Positions 14,871-23,903 of a DNA stretch of 27,013 nt are shown here, one piece after another (within the stretch, counting starts at the first letter, position 1; each line of letters begins with the position of its first letter). This stretch comes from CAZVCG01 sp964626265 (GTDB lineage: Bacteria; Pseudomonadota; Alphaproteobacteria; UBA9219), in the NCBI GenBank assembly GCA_964626265.1, contig CAZVCG010000027.1:1-27013 (forward strand), read 5' to 3'. Under the pieces are notes generated by a model. That model searched no databases, was not told the DNA's origin, and worked only from the letters and a program-made list of their open reading frames with translations. The position numbers and the translations under genes were made by a program.

Positions 14871-16329
14871 TTTTGGGGTCCTCTCCCTGCGCCTGAACCG
14901 GCGTTGCCTTTGATTCAAACAGATGGACGCCGCGAATCAAATCAAGCGCCCGCGCCAACTGATAATCAAAGGCATCCTTCTTTTTGCCGGACGCATCGCC
15001 TGACTTGTCTTTGCTCTTGTCCTTATCCTTTTCCCGGGGCGACTCATCGCTGCCATCGTTTCCGGCTTCATTCGATTTGAACCCTTCGGCAGCGTTAGCC
15101 TTGTCCTGCTTGACCGTGTCGTTCGCTAATGCGCCCCTAAGATCGGCTTCGCGAACGCCATAACCTTGCGCGACCTCCTCAAGCTTGGCGGGCTGCACGG
15201 TGATGTCGGGTTCAATGCCCAATTGCTGGATCGAGCGTCCCAACGGCGTATAGTAACGCGCCGTCGTCAAGCGCATCGCGCCGCCGCCTGCAATCGGGAT
15301 AATTGTCTGTACCGAACCTTTGCCGAACGTTTTTGTCCCGACCAAAATGGCCCGGCGGTGGTCTTGCATCGCGCCCGCCACAATCTCCGATGCCGAGGCC
15401 GAACCGCCATTAATCAGGATTGCGATGGGCTTGCCCCCCGTTTTGTCCATGCCTTTGCACAGGTAGGACTGATTCTCTTCCTTGTGCCGCCCGCGCGTCG
15501 ATACGATTTCCTTGTTCGACTGTAAAAACGTGCTGGCCAGCGAGCTGGCCTGATCGGGCAGGCCGCCGGGATTGTTGCGCAAATCAAGCACATAGCCGAT
15601 CAGCTTGTTGCCCATTTGCTTGTCGATTTCAGCCAAAGCCTTGTCAAGGCCCGGCTGGGTTTGTTCGTTAAACGTCGTGATGCGGATATAAGCGACGTCT
15701 TTCTTCGCCTCCCAGCGTACGGATTGGATGCGAATCACGGCGCGCGTCAACGTCACGTCGAAGGGCTGGCCGCTGAGGCCGCCGCGACGGATGGTTAGCG
15801 TTATCTTGGTGCCGGGAGTCCCGCGCATTTTGTCCACGGCTTCGTTCAACGTCATTTCCGTGACCGGCTTTGCGTCGAGATGCGTGATGAGGTCGTTCGG
15901 TTGAAGGCCCGCGCGAGCCGCAGGCGTATCGTCGATCGGCGAAATCACCTTAACAAGGTTGTTCTCCATCGTGACTTCGATGCCAAGGCCGCCGAATTCG
16001 CCGCGTGTTTGGGTTTGCATATCCTCAAAGCTCTTTTTGTTCAAATAGCCGGAATGAGGATCAAGCGAGCTCAACATGCCGTTGATGGCGTATTCCACCA
16101 GCTTTTCATCGGACACGGGATCGACGTAGTCGGCGCGCGTTCTTTCCAGAACGTCTGAAAACAAGGTCAGCTGTTTGAACGTGTCGTTCGATTCGGCTCC
16201 TTCGGCCGGAGCAATCTTGTTGGCAGGAGGTTTTTCGTTGATATTCTGCCGCGCCCAGACGGAATGGACATCCGTTCCCAGCAACACGAACAAAGCTGCG
16301 GTCAAAAAACGCATAGAAAAACGCGACAT
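14860..16329 (-). CDS. ctpA: C-terminal processing peptidase, S41 family
   Basis: CtpA is a periplasmic Ser/Lys protease that trims or degrades envelope proteins, often cell-wall hydrolases. The 489-residue product has a signal peptide (about 1-26, cut near VWA-RQ), a PDZ domain (about 105-185, GGLGIEV start) and the S41 core (about 205-375). The catalytic Ser is in GGSASASEI (308-316) and the Lys in FGKGSVQ (335-341). Residues 390-460 form a long charged, Lys/Asp-rich linker, longer than in many relatives. GAGGA before the ATG supports the start. It follows envC after 123 bases; co-occurrence with an amidase activator fits cell-division wall remodelling. Confidence 0.95.
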   Translation of the reverse strand: MSRFSMRFLTAALFVLLGTDVHSVWARQNINEKPPANKIAPAEGAESNDTFKQLTLFSDVLERTRADYVDPVSDEKLVEYAINGMLSSLDPHSGYLNKKSFEDMQTQTRGEFGGLGIEVTMENNLVKVISPIDDTPAARAGLQPNDLITHLDAKPVTEMTLNEAVDKMRGTPGTKITLTIRRGGLSGQPFDVTLTRAVIRIQSVRWEAKKDVAYIRITTFNEQTQPGLDKALAEIDKQMGNKLIGYVLDLRNNPGGLPDQASSLASTFLQSNKEIVSTRGRHKEENQSYLCKGMDKTGGKPIAILINGGSASASEIVAGAMQDHRRAILVGTKTFGKGSVQTIIPIAGGGAMRLTTARYYTPLGRSIQQLGIEPDITVQPAKLEEVAQGYGVREADLRGALANDTVKQDKANAAEGFKSNEAGNDGSDESPREKDKDKSKDKSGDASGKKKDAFDYQLARALDLIRGVHLFESKATPVQAQGEDPKSDR

Positions 16330-16452
16330 CGTACGTCCTCAATACTTTCGGGGATAAAGCTGTCAGGCGGAAACAGCGCAGTTTAGGGTGTGGTTAACCA
16401 GTCCGCAAGAGCGCGGTGCATTCAAGAAAGCATCTTGTTTGACATGCAAAAT

Positions 16453-17586
16453 TTAAGGCGCGCCGCCTTTCCAGAGCGACGGGTTAACGGGCTCGCCGTT
16501 GTGCCGCCATTCAAAATACAGTTCTTGCAACGAATCACCCTTGTCCGGCAGCACGCCTAAAGGTTCGCCGGCGGCAACAATTTGGCCTACATTGGCGTCG
16601 ATCCGGCCAAAACCCGCAAGAAAACTGTGATATCCCTCGCCGTGCTGAAGGATAACGATCTGCCCATATCCCCTGAAGGTTCCCGCGAAAGCCACTCGCC
16701 CCCCTTGAGGCGCTATTACGAGGCTTCCTGCCGAGGCTTTTAAAGTAACCCCTTGACTTGTCACGCCAAATTCATCCTTCGTGCCATACCCCTTTACAAG
16801 CCTTCCGTTCACCGGCGTTTTCAATTCACGGCCTAGGGGCGGGGGTTTGACGTTTTTCGGAAGGACCGCGCTATGGCTTACTTTTTCCATGAGTTGCCGA
16901 AGGTCTTTGGCTTCTTCAGCGAGGGACTCCATCTGCTGCGCCACCATGGCTTTCTCGGCCACGGTTTTTTCCAACAAGCGTTGGCGCGTTTTGACTAGCT
17001 GATCCAGGCTGTTGCGTTGCGCGGCTAAACTTAGTTGAGCCCCCGTCACGAGCTTTCTTTGATCGGCCGCTTCCTGTCTTATTTTTTCAAGTTCATCCAA
17101 TTCTCGCGACAAAGCCGCAGTCTGCCGTTCCAGCCGCGGCAATAAAGCCGCCAACAATCGTGAACGATGCCAGTTGTCTTCCGTTAAAGGTTCGTTCAAC
17201 AAATAAACTTCCGGCGGCTGGCGGCTAAAACGCAGCAACGCTTCGGCCATTGAACCGAGCTGCGATTGAGCGCCTGATAAAGCCTCTTCGCGTTTGTTGA
17301 TGTCTCTCTCGAGATCGCGTAGGCGTTCTTTTAACGCCTCCTGCTCATCCTGTTTGCCGCGTAGGGCTTCAGTCGCATCGACAAGTCGTTGTTGCAACGA
17401 ACCTATTTCCTGCGCGGTTTCTTTTTCTTTTCTCTCAAGCTTTTCGGCTTCGGCCTTTTGTTGAGAAAGTTTTTGCTCGACGCGTTGTAAATCGTCGGCG
17501 GTTTCCGCCCATGCAGGACTGATACAGCCCTCAAGGGCCGCGCATAGAAGCGCGCAGCATAGAGCCTTGCCGTTAAGCGTCAACAA
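16453..17586 (-). CDS. envC: Murein hydrolase activator EnvC (degenerate M23 domain)
   Basis: EnvC-type proteins sit in the periplasm and switch on septal amidases through an inactive LytM domain. The 377-residue product has a signal peptide (1-27, PAWA-ET), a long coiled coil (about 30-245) and an M23 domain (about 255-372). In that domain the metal-binding H-x3-D is replaced (QGVTLKA), while the later HGEGYHSF and EWRHNGEPVNPSLW remain, so it should be an activator and not a peptidase. The start is one of two adjacent TTG codons (17586 or 17583) inside the end of gpmI, with GGGGAG upstream. An overlap of up to 14 bases with gpmI implies coupling. Confidence 0.93.
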   Translation of the reverse strand: MLTLNGKALCCALLCAALEGCISPAWAETADDLQRVEQKLSQQKAEAEKLERKEKETAQEIGSLQQRLVDATEALRGKQDEQEALKERLRDLERDINKREEALSGAQSQLGSMAEALLRFSRQPPEVYLLNEPLTEDNWHRSRLLAALLPRLERQTAALSRELDELEKIRQEAADQRKLVTGAQLSLAAQRNSLDQLVKTRQRLLEKTVAEKAMVAQQMESLAEEAKDLRQLMEKVSHSAVLPKNVKPPPLGRELKTPVNGRLVKGYGTKDEFGVTSQGVTLKASAGSLVIAPQGGRVAFAGTFRGYGQIVILQHGEGYHSFLAGFGRIDANVGQIVAAGEPLGVLPDKGDSLQELYFEWRHNGEPVNPSLWKGGAP

Positions 17587-19117
17587 GGCTCTCCCCGTCC
17601 ATTTCGGGGGGGTGCGGCAATCCCATGAGCTTCAACAAAGTCGGCGCGACATCCGCCAGTTTGCCGTCACGTAAGGCCGTCACTTCCGCAGGCCCGTTGA
17701 TAAGCATAACCGGCACGCGCGAAAGCGTGTGCGCAGTATGCGGCCCCTGCGTTTCAGGATTATGCATCATCTCGCAATTGCCGTGATCCGCCGTCAACAA
17801 CGCTATCCCGCCCGCTTTTTCCACGGCGGTAAACAAACGCCCAAGACATTCGTCGATCGTCTCGACGGCCTTGATGGCGGCTTTCAACGATCCTGTGTGC
17901 CCCACCATGTCCGGATTGGCGTAATTCAACACCACAAAATCAAACTTGCCGCTTTCAATCGCGGCTACAATTCTATCCGTGACTTCAATCGCCGACATCT
18001 CAGGCTGAAGATCGTAGGTCGCCACTTTGGGCGACGGCACCATAATGCGTTCTTCGCCCTCATAGGGTTCTTCGCGCCCGCCATTAAAGAAAAACGTCAC
18101 GTGGGGGTATTTTTCCGTCTCTGCGATCCGCAACTGCTTGAGGCCTTGCCGCGCCAAGATTTCGCCTATCGTGTTCGTGATGGGCTTGGGCGGAAACAGA
18201 GACGACATCATCGCATTCAACTGTTCGGAATATTCGACCATGCCTGCGGCGGCAGCGAATTTTACGACCCTCTTGCGCGTAAAGCCGTTGAAAGACGGAT
18301 CAAGCAACGCTAGCAGAATCTCGCGCGCACGGTCGGCCCGGAAATTGGCGAACAATATGCCGTCACCGTCGCGCATGCCGCCGTATCCGGTCAATGCTAC
18401 CGGCAACATAAACTCATCGGCAATGCTGTTGGCGTAACTAGCCTTGATGGCTTTTACGGCATCCGTCGCCATAGGGCGTTGCCCCTGTATAAGCAGGTCA
18501 TAGGCCCTTTCGACGCGTTCCCAGCGTTTATCGCGATCCATCGCATAATAACGGCCGCACAGACTGGACAGTTGCGCGCCTTCTATGGACGCCAGATCGC
18601 CTTGCAGCTTCGCGATTTGCTCGACAGCGCTCTGAGGCGGAACATCGCGGCCATCGAGAAACGCGTGAACGGCGACCGGAACTCCATCCAATGCCACGCG
18701 CTTGGCCAAAGCTACAATATGATCCTGATGCGCATGCACGCCGCCCGGCGAAGCAAGGCCCATCAGATGACACGTGCCGCCGCTTTCTTTCAGTTTGGCG
18801 ATGAGGTTGTTAAGCGCCGCATTGCCCTGCAATTCCCCTTTGGCAATCGCGCGGTCAATCATCGGCAAATCTTGAAACACGACGCGCCCCGCGCCGAGAT
18901 TCATGTGGCCCACTTCCGAGTTGCCGATCTGTCCCGCTGGCAATCCCACGGCTTCGCCTGAGGCGTCGAGCAAAGCGTGCGGGCATGAAACCCAATATTT
19001 CCTGTAAACGGGAAGATTGGCTTGCTTAATGGCGTTGTTCTCCGCTTCTTCGCGATGCCCCCATCCGTCGAGCACACAGAGAACAATCGGTCGTTGCCGT
19101 TTTTGAAGATCGCTCAT
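17573..19117 (-). CDS. gpmI: 2,3-bisphosphoglycerate-independent phosphoglycerate mutase
   Basis: GpmI interconverts 3- and 2-phosphoglycerate through a phosphoserine intermediate and needs two Mn ions. The 514-residue length is standard. The first metal site is in LDGWG (16-20) and the nucleophile is Ser67 in GNSEVGHMNLGAGR. The substrate-binding HAFLDGRDVPP and the second metal site LTADHGNCEMM with PHTAHTLSRVPV complete the active site. It lies in an alphaproteobacterial cluster between rlmH (26 bases upstream) and envC (overlapping). With pgk it gives two lower-glycolysis genes in the window, in different units. Confidence 0.97.
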   Translation of the reverse strand: MSDLQKRQRPIVLCVLDGWGHREEAENNAIKQANLPVYRKYWVSCPHALLDASGEAVGLPAGQIGNSEVGHMNLGAGRVVFQDLPMIDRAIAKGELQGNAALNNLIAKLKESGGTCHLMGLASPGGVHAHQDHIVALAKRVALDGVPVAVHAFLDGRDVPPQSAVEQIAKLQGDLASIEGAQLSSLCGRYYAMDRDKRWERVERAYDLLIQGQRPMATDAVKAIKASYANSIADEFMLPVALTGYGGMRDGDGILFANFRADRAREILLALLDPSFNGFTRKRVVKFAAAAGMVEYSEQLNAMMSSLFPPKPITNTIGEILARQGLKQLRIAETEKYPHVTFFFNGGREEPYEGEERIMVPSPKVATYDLQPEMSAIEVTDRIVAAIESGKFDFVVLNYANPDMVGHTGSLKAAIKAVETIDECLGRLFTAVEKAGGIALLTADHGNCEMMHNPETQGPHTAHTLSRVPVMLINGPAEVTALRDGKLADVAPTLLKLMGLPHPPEMDGESLVDA

Positions 19118-19143
19118 CGATAATCCCTGCCCCTCTAAATCTC

Positions 19144-19578
19144 TTAATCCCTATGATACGGATGCCCGCTGTTAATTTGCTGCGCACGGTAAAGTTGTTC
19201 AAGCAGCATCACGCGGGCTAGTTTGTGCGGCCAAGTCTTCCGCCCCAAGCCCAGAGAAAACGATGCTTTTGCCTTAATGGCTTCGGTTAGGCCGTCGGCG
19301 CCGCCGATAACAAATGCCAGTTCTCGCGCGCCCTGATCTTTCCATGCGGCCAGTTTGTCCGCCAATTCGCGGCTCGATAAATCCTTTCCGCGCTCGTCAA
19401 GAATAACAACATAAGCTTTGGGAGGAAGGGCGGCCAGCAATGCTTTGCCTTCCGCTTCCTGTGTCGGCGCAGTCAGCTCCTTGATGACAACGGGATCCGT
19501 AAGCCTTTTGGCGTATTCCGCGCAAAGTTCGGCGTATGCGCCCTTCAGTTTTCCAATGGCGAGAATGTGCGTTTTCAT
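19144..19578 (-). CDS. rlmH: 23S rRNA (pseudouridine(1915)-N3)-methyltransferase RlmH
   Basis: RlmH is a SPOUT-class methyltransferase acting on pseudouridine 1915 of 23S rRNA in the complete 70S ribosome. The 144-residue product carries the knot segment FVIGGADG (89-96) and the invariant C-terminus TWPHKLARVMLLEQLYRAQQ followed by INSGHPYHRD. The start codon overlaps the stop of the upstream DotA-like gene (ATGA, 19575-19578). In most alphaproteobacteria rlmH directly follows rsfS; here the DotA-like gene separates them. Despite the insertion, coupling through the overlap keeps it in the operon. Confidence 0.97.
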   Translation of the reverse strand: MKTHILAIGKLKGAYAELCAEYAKRLTDPVVIKELTAPTQEAEGKALLAALPPKAYVVILDERGKDLSSRELADKLAAWKDQGARELAFVIGGADGLTEAIKAKASFSLGLGRKTWPHKLARVMLLEQLYRAQQINSGHPYHRD

Positions 19579-22298
19579 GAGGGCTCGTCGTCTTCGGGCG
19601 GAGCCGATGATTGTTCGCGCGAATCCTCGGGTCTCGTTTCCTTCTTGTCGGACGTCTCTTTTTTATCGGTTTTTTCAACGGACTCGCGCTTGTCCAACTT
19701 CCTGGAAAGCTTCTCAAGCGCTTTTTCTATATCGGCTGGCGTCGGCTTGTCGGGCAGCGGCAACTGACGTTCCATCGCGACCGCCGAGGCGTGCGCCGTG
19801 GCCGACGCGATGGCTGTGGCCTTATCGCCGCCGCTAGCCGCCGCCGCCGCCGCCGTGGTTCCGGTTCTTCCGCTTTCCGTAGTTTCGGTTTTCAGGCCAA
19901 CCGCCACGCCCTCCTTGTCGCCGATAACGACGGCTTCGGCGACCGGTTCGCGGTACGCGGGCATAAGCGCCGATTTCAGGCCGTGCGCGCGAGCCGCCGC
20001 CGCCGCTGGATCGCCGGACGCTTTTTCGGCGGCGCGAGAGCCGGCAACGAGAGTCTTCGCGCGCGATGTCGCGCCTCCATGTCCCGCATCGCCATTTGCG
20101 GCTCCCGGCAATATGCTTTGCGGTCCGGACGCGAATTGAAGAGCCGTCATTCCTGTTGGCGATGCGCCATCGCCCGGACTTAACCAGCGCAGAACCGTCG
20201 CGGGCAGCCAATCGATGCCTTTGAATGACGCATTCACCAGAGCCAGAGCCATCACGGCGTAAAACAGAGCCAGGCCGGAGCGCACGGAAACAAACACGTC
20301 GCCATGCGCGAAATATAGCGCGTTTGTGAGCGGAACAAACAGGCTGTTCAACAAGGTCAGAGAGACAATCAGCGCGACAAGCCCGACAACAAAACCCAAC
20401 AGCGTCAATAAAGGGCGCATGAATAGGCTGAGCCACAGCCAATAGGCCTGTTTGGCTACGGGCCCGCTAAGGCCTTCGCCGGACGGCGTCAAATGAGCGA
20501 CGGCCACAAGGGGCAGCGTCACAACCGCTTCGAACACGGCCAGCAACCACACCAAAACGCCCAAAAAGAACCTGAATAACGGCAATAGCGGCGCAACGAA
20601 CAGCAACGCCAGGCCCGCCAGAGAGAAAACGATTCCGGTTAACGCGAATAATGCCGCGCTGCCCATTACGTTGGGTTCCGCCAAGCCCGGACCAGCCATG
20701 CTGAGCGCATAAGAGCCGAACGCGTGATAACGTCGGCCAATTTCAGCCAAACCGGCAATTGGGTTATTCGACATGTCGCGCATGAACGCGGCGAAAGACG
20801 GCCGCATCCCTCCGTTACGCGTCGGGTCCGTCCAAACGCCATGGGTGGCCATGGCGCTGCCCAAGAGACGCTTGAACATAGACGCTCCGGCCATTGAATC
20901 CGTAACCGGACCGACCTGATCGTCCAGATCCAGCGTGTCGGGCGCGATCAATTCGCCTTCCGCTATCTGACGCCCGTATAGCCATGCGCGGGCGCGTTTC
21001 ATGCCTTCGGCAACTTGTCCATACAGGCCATAAACTTTTTCGAGTTGGCCGGCCTGTAGGTTGCGCAACGCGGGATCGTCAGCCGCCGCTTCGGCAATCA
21101 TGGAATTCTTAAGCGCCTTGTGTCCAAAAACAGGCGCTTGTACGGAGGGGATCGCTGTTGAGGCCAGCTCTCCAAGTATCGTTTGACGGCGCACGACATC
21201 GCCAACGAAAAAGCCGGCGGCCAGCCAGCCGGCGGATGAGGACCCGGCCAACGTGAGATCGGCGGGCTTCATTTTGGCGAGAGTCATGGCCTTAAGTTTC
21301 GCATCGACGGTTTTTTGTTGTTCCTGCATCAATAAAGTCAAATTCCCGCTAATGTCGTTGGCTGTCACCGTCGACAACAAAAAAGACGGCGCAACGCGCT
21401 CAGCCAACATGCGCGTCTGCATGATTAGCCGTTCGGCGTCGGCTTGAGCGAAATCCGCCCATTCTTTCGGGAGGCTGTTCGTCTCGTCATTGCTATCGCC
21501 TGCTGAAACCCCGGACTTATGTCCCGTAAAACGGTACTCGCCGCACAGAGGCGCGTCGGCATGCAAAGCGTTGCTGTATCTCCACGTTTCCGGCGATAGG
21601 CGGCTTAACGGGATTTTCTGAGCTTCGCCTATGTCGCCGATGCGGCTCAACGCCATGTCGGGCTGCAGCCCTGCGTATACTTGCTTATAAAGGCTTCGGC
21701 ATATTTCCATTTCCGTAGCGACGGCGACAAGCCTCGCCAAGTCGGGGCCGCGCGGCGTAACATAAGACCCGACGCTTCCTTTCAACATATCGACGGACGC
21801 CCGCCATGCATTGCTGGCCAACGCCGATCCCGCTTCTGCGAATTTCACAAGCGCGTATTGTCCAGTGTTCAAACCGCTGCCGATCGGCACCAATAGCCCT
21901 ATAGCCAACACAAAACGTATCGGCGCCCAGAATTGGTTGGTGCGTTTGCCCATCGGCACGCCCGAATGCGCCGTTTCGACGACAAGCGAGACGACATGAT
22001 AGGCCACGAGCATGCCGGCGATGACCAACATGCCGATGCTGAAAACGCCAAGCGCGCTTCTTAGCGCCGCGGCATGTTGCGCAAGTTGCGTCGCTCCATC
22101 CGCCATGCCCGGCGGCAACGCCGCGCCGCGAAAAATGGCTTCCAGCCAGCCATAAGCCCAATCAGAATCGACCGCGCGGCGAAACAGACCGTCTGCATTC
22201 GTCGCATCATTGGTTTGTGCGCTGGCTGTCAACGGCCAAAGTTGGACAATGCAAGTCCACAAGCTTGCTTTGACAATCGAACCGGCCTTGCGCGTCAC
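19575..22298 (-). CDS. DotA/TraY-family integral membrane protein, orphan
   Basis: DotA/TraY proteins are polytopic inner-membrane parts of type IVB (Dot/Icm) secretion and IncI conjugation systems. This one has 907 residues: a signal-like N-terminus (1-28), membrane segments at about 83-108 and 124-143, a large presumably periplasmic region (about 145-545), further membrane segments at about 546-600, 620-652 and 668-692, and a hydrophilic tail (710-907) ending in Lys/Glu/Asp-rich sequence. The family signature is the FWAPIRFVLAIGLLVPIGSG stretch followed by the N-T-x-Q region. Cys200 and Cys252 could form a disulfide. The GTG start has GGAGG in the rsfS end, one base separates the genes, and the stop overlaps rlmH. 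No other Dot/Icm gene is visible, so its role is unknown. Confidence 0.85.
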   Translation of the reverse strand: MTRKAGSIVKASLWTCIVQLWPLTASAQTNDATNADGLFRRAVDSDWAYGWLEAIFRGAALPPGMADGATQLAQHAAALRSALGVFSIGMLVIAGMLVAYHVVSLVVETAHSGVPMGKRTNQFWAPIRFVLAIGLLVPIGSGLNTGQYALVKFAEAGSALASNAWRASVDMLKGSVGSYVTPRGPDLARLVAVATEMEICRSLYKQVYAGLQPDMALSRIGDIGEAQKIPLSRLSPETWRYSNALHADAPLCGEYRFTGHKSGVSAGDSNDETNSLPKEWADFAQADAERLIMQTRMLAERVAPSFLLSTVTANDISGNLTLLMQEQQKTVDAKLKAMTLAKMKPADLTLAGSSSAGWLAAGFFVGDVVRRQTILGELASTAIPSVQAPVFGHKALKNSMIAEAAADDPALRNLQAGQLEKVYGLYGQVAEGMKRARAWLYGRQIAEGELIAPDTLDLDDQVGPVTDSMAGASMFKRLLGSAMATHGVWTDPTRNGGMRPSFAAFMRDMSNNPIAGLAEIGRRYHAFGSYALSMAGPGLAEPNVMGSAALFALTGIVFSLAGLALLFVAPLLPLFRFFLGVLVWLLAVFEAVVTLPLVAVAHLTPSGEGLSGPVAKQAYWLWLSLFMRPLLTLLGFVVGLVALIVSLTLLNSLFVPLTNALYFAHGDVFVSVRSGLALFYAVMALALVNASFKGIDWLPATVLRWLSPGDGASPTGMTALQFASGPQSILPGAANGDAGHGGATSRAKTLVAGSRAAEKASGDPAAAAARAHGLKSALMPAYREPVAEAVVIGDKEGVAVGLKTETTESGRTGTTAAAAAASGGDKATAIASATAHASAVAMERQLPLPDKPTPADIEKALEKLSRKLDKRESVEKTDKKETSDKKETRPEDSREQSSAPPEDDEPS

Positions 22299-22299
22299 G

Positions 22300-22797
22300 T
22301 CAGCCTCCGCGTGATTTATTCCAGACGTCTTCTATCCCATAATAACGACGCACTTCCGGTCGGAAGAGATGCACGATGACATCGCCTGCGTCGATCAACA
22401 CCCAGTCGCCTTGCGGCAAGCCTTCGACGCGCACGCGGCGGCAGCCGTTTTTCATGAAAGCTTCGCGCAAATAATCCGCCGTTGCCGCGAGCTGGCGCGA
22501 TGAGCGGCCCGTAGCGATGATGATGTAATCCGCCATCGCGCTGCGGCCGCGCGCATCGACGGAGACTATGTCTTCGGCTTTGCGCTCGTCGAGAACCTTT
22601 GCCGCCGCATCGCGCAATATTTCAGGTATGCCGCGCGGGCTTTTTGCTGTTTTGGCCGTCTTTTTCGGCGCCTGGCGTTTTACGGAAGCTTTCTTCGGCG
22701 ACGCTTTCTTTATGGGTTTTTTAGCCTTTTTTGCCGGCGTCTTTTTTGCGGGACTGTTTTTGGGAAGGGTTTTTTTCTTTTTTGCTTTTGGGGGCAC
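22300..22797 (-). CDS. rsfS: Ribosomal silencing factor RsfS with Lys-rich N-terminal extension
   Basis: RsfS binds ribosomal protein L14 and blocks subunit joining when nutrients are short. The domain lies at about 57-160 with the usual ADYIIIATGRSSRQLAATAD and GDWVLIDAGDVIVHLF. Residues 1-53 are an added Lys/Ala/Pro-rich, histone-tail-like segment (repeated AKK and PKK). The GTG start at 22797 is supported by AGAGGA eight to nine bases upstream, and no other in-frame Met occurs before the domain. It overlaps the nadD 3' end by 77 bases. Gene order nadD-rsfS is the normal one; the DotA-like gene follows after one base. Confidence 0.94.
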   Translation of the reverse strand: MPPKAKKKKTLPKNSPAKKTPAKKAKKPIKKASPKKASVKRQAPKKTAKTAKSPRGIPEILRDAAAKVLDERKAEDIVSVDARGRSAMADYIIIATGRSSRQLAATADYLREAFMKNGCRRVRVEGLPQGDWVLIDAGDVIVHLFRPEVRRYYGIEDVWNKSRGG

Positions 22798-23428
22798 GTG
22801 TCTCGATCCTCTTTAATGAACGTTGACGTTGTTGCTGCCGGATAACGGTAGCCGACATAGCGTTATATTGATTATCAAGCGCCAGCCATGCCGGCGGTTT
22901 CGATGTGGCCAGCTTTTTCGCGGCGGACGCCTGTTGTCGGGCCGAAGCGAAGCGTTGAGCCGCCTTGCTTCGTATCAGGCCGGAAGCATAACCGGGCCGC
23001 CGGAAAACGGCAATCGGCACAAGTTGAAAAAGGGCTTCCCATCGCTGCCATTTATCGATGCTCAACATGTTGTCCATGCCCATCAGCCAGACGAAAAGCG
23101 CGCGCGGGAAACGCTTTTGAAGCCGCTCAATCGTATCAACGGTGTAGCGGGTGCCCAGCTGCGCCTCGATGTCCGTGACGCACAAGCGGGAATAACGGCG
23201 GGCCATGGCGCGGGCGTTGTTCAGCCGCTCTTCGAATGGAGCCATATCTTTCAATGGCTTAAGTGGGTTTTGAGGGCTGACCAGCCACCAAACCTGATCG
23301 AGCCGTAACTGTTTCAGGGCGTGAAGGCTCATGGCCACATGGCCCTTATGGGCGGGATTGAACGAGCCGCCCAGCAATCCTATGCGTTGTCCGGCAAACC
23401 GGGGGCCGGAATGAAGGGATGGCACCAT
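22721..23428 (-). CDS. nadD: Nicotinate-nucleotide adenylyltransferase
   Basis: NadD makes nicotinate adenine dinucleotide from nicotinate mononucleotide and ATP in NAD synthesis. The 235-residue product has the nucleotidyltransferase motif GGSFNPAHKGH (20-30), WLVSPQNPLK, and the late S-A-T-x-I-R (family ISSTxIR). The last 30 residues are Lys-rich and come from DNA shared with the rsfS start in another frame; they lie beyond the normal fold. The ATG at 23428 has no strong ribosome site. It is the first gene of the long minus-strand run and faces clpS divergently across 115 bases. Confidence 0.95.
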   Translation of the reverse strand: MVPSLHSGPRFAGQRIGLLGGSFNPAHKGHVAMSLHALKQLRLDQVWWLVSPQNPLKPLKDMAPFEERLNNARAMARRYSRLCVTDIEAQLGTRYTVDTIERLQKRFPRALFVWLMGMDNMLSIDKWQRWEALFQLVPIAVFRRPGYASGLIRSKAAQRFASARQQASAAKKLATSKPPAWLALDNQYNAMSATVIRQQQRQRSLKRIETRAPKSKKEKNPSQKQSRKKDAGKKG

Positions 23429-23508
23429 AAAAAGACGCCCGTAAAAGGTTTTTTTCAGCCGCTATAAAGCCTTATTCCAGCCCCCATGTCATCAGTTAAG
23501 TGACGCCG

Positions 23509-23537
23509 TTGCCGTTAAAGGCGCGTGCTATTATATA
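23509..23537 (+). promoter_or_regulatory. Possible promoter of clpS, giving a nearly leaderless mRNA
   Basis: TTGCCG (23509-23514) and TATATA (23532-23537) are 17 bases apart. Initiation about seven bases later would fall at or next to the clpS ATG at 23544. The AGGAG immediately before the ATG is closer than usual for a Shine-Dalgarno site. Either the transcript is leaderless or the true promoter is further upstream. Confidence 0.35.
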
Positions 23538-23543
23538 GGAGCC

Positions 23544-23903
23544 ATGAAAGTAATGCCGCCGCCCTACGCTTCTTCGGGAAACAAGCACAGTGAGGACGAC
23601 TTTACCGGCCCGCAGACGGCCCTGACCGTTAAATCGAAGCCCGAAACCAAAAAGCCGTCGCTCTATAAAGTGTTTTTACTTAACGACGATTACACGCCGA
23701 TGGATTTCGTCGTGCAGGTGCTCGAATCCTTTTTTAACAAGAGCCGCGAAGAAGCCACGCGCATCATGATGCATGTCCACCGCCGTGGCGCGGGTTTGTG
23801 CGGCGTGTACACCTATGAAATCGCCGAGACGAAAGCGGCGCAAGTTCTCGCCGCCGCGCGCCAGGCCCAACATCCCCTGCAATGCACGATTGAGAAGGAA
23901 TAG
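23544..23903 (+). CDS. clpS: ATP-dependent Clp protease adaptor ClpS
   Basis: ClpS delivers N-degron substrates to ClpAP and modulates its choice of substrate. The 119-residue product has the disordered N-terminal tail (1-38), then YKVFLLNDDYTPMDFVVQVL (41-60, with the NDD and Met that form the N-degron pocket), the HVHRRGAGLCGVYTYEIAE segment, and the usual end HPLQCTIEKE. Normally clpA follows at once; here clpA starts about 1.87 kb later. The last 39 bases, including the first base of the stop codon, are repeated exactly at 25197-25235. Confidence 0.97.
   Translation: MKVMPPPYASSGNKHSEDDFTGPQTALTVKSKPETKKPSLYKVFLLNDDYTPMDFVVQVLESFFNKSREEATRIMMHVHRRGAGLCGVYTYEIAETKAAQVLAAARQAQHPLQCTIEKE
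23863..23901 (+). repeat. 39-base direct repeat, copy 1 (3' end of clpS)
   Basis: This perfect copy of 25197-25235 encodes the ClpS C-terminus (AQHPLQCTIEKE) and the first base of its stop codon. Bases on both sides differ from those of copy 2. It forms the left boundary of the unknown gene plus queF. Confidence 0.9.
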
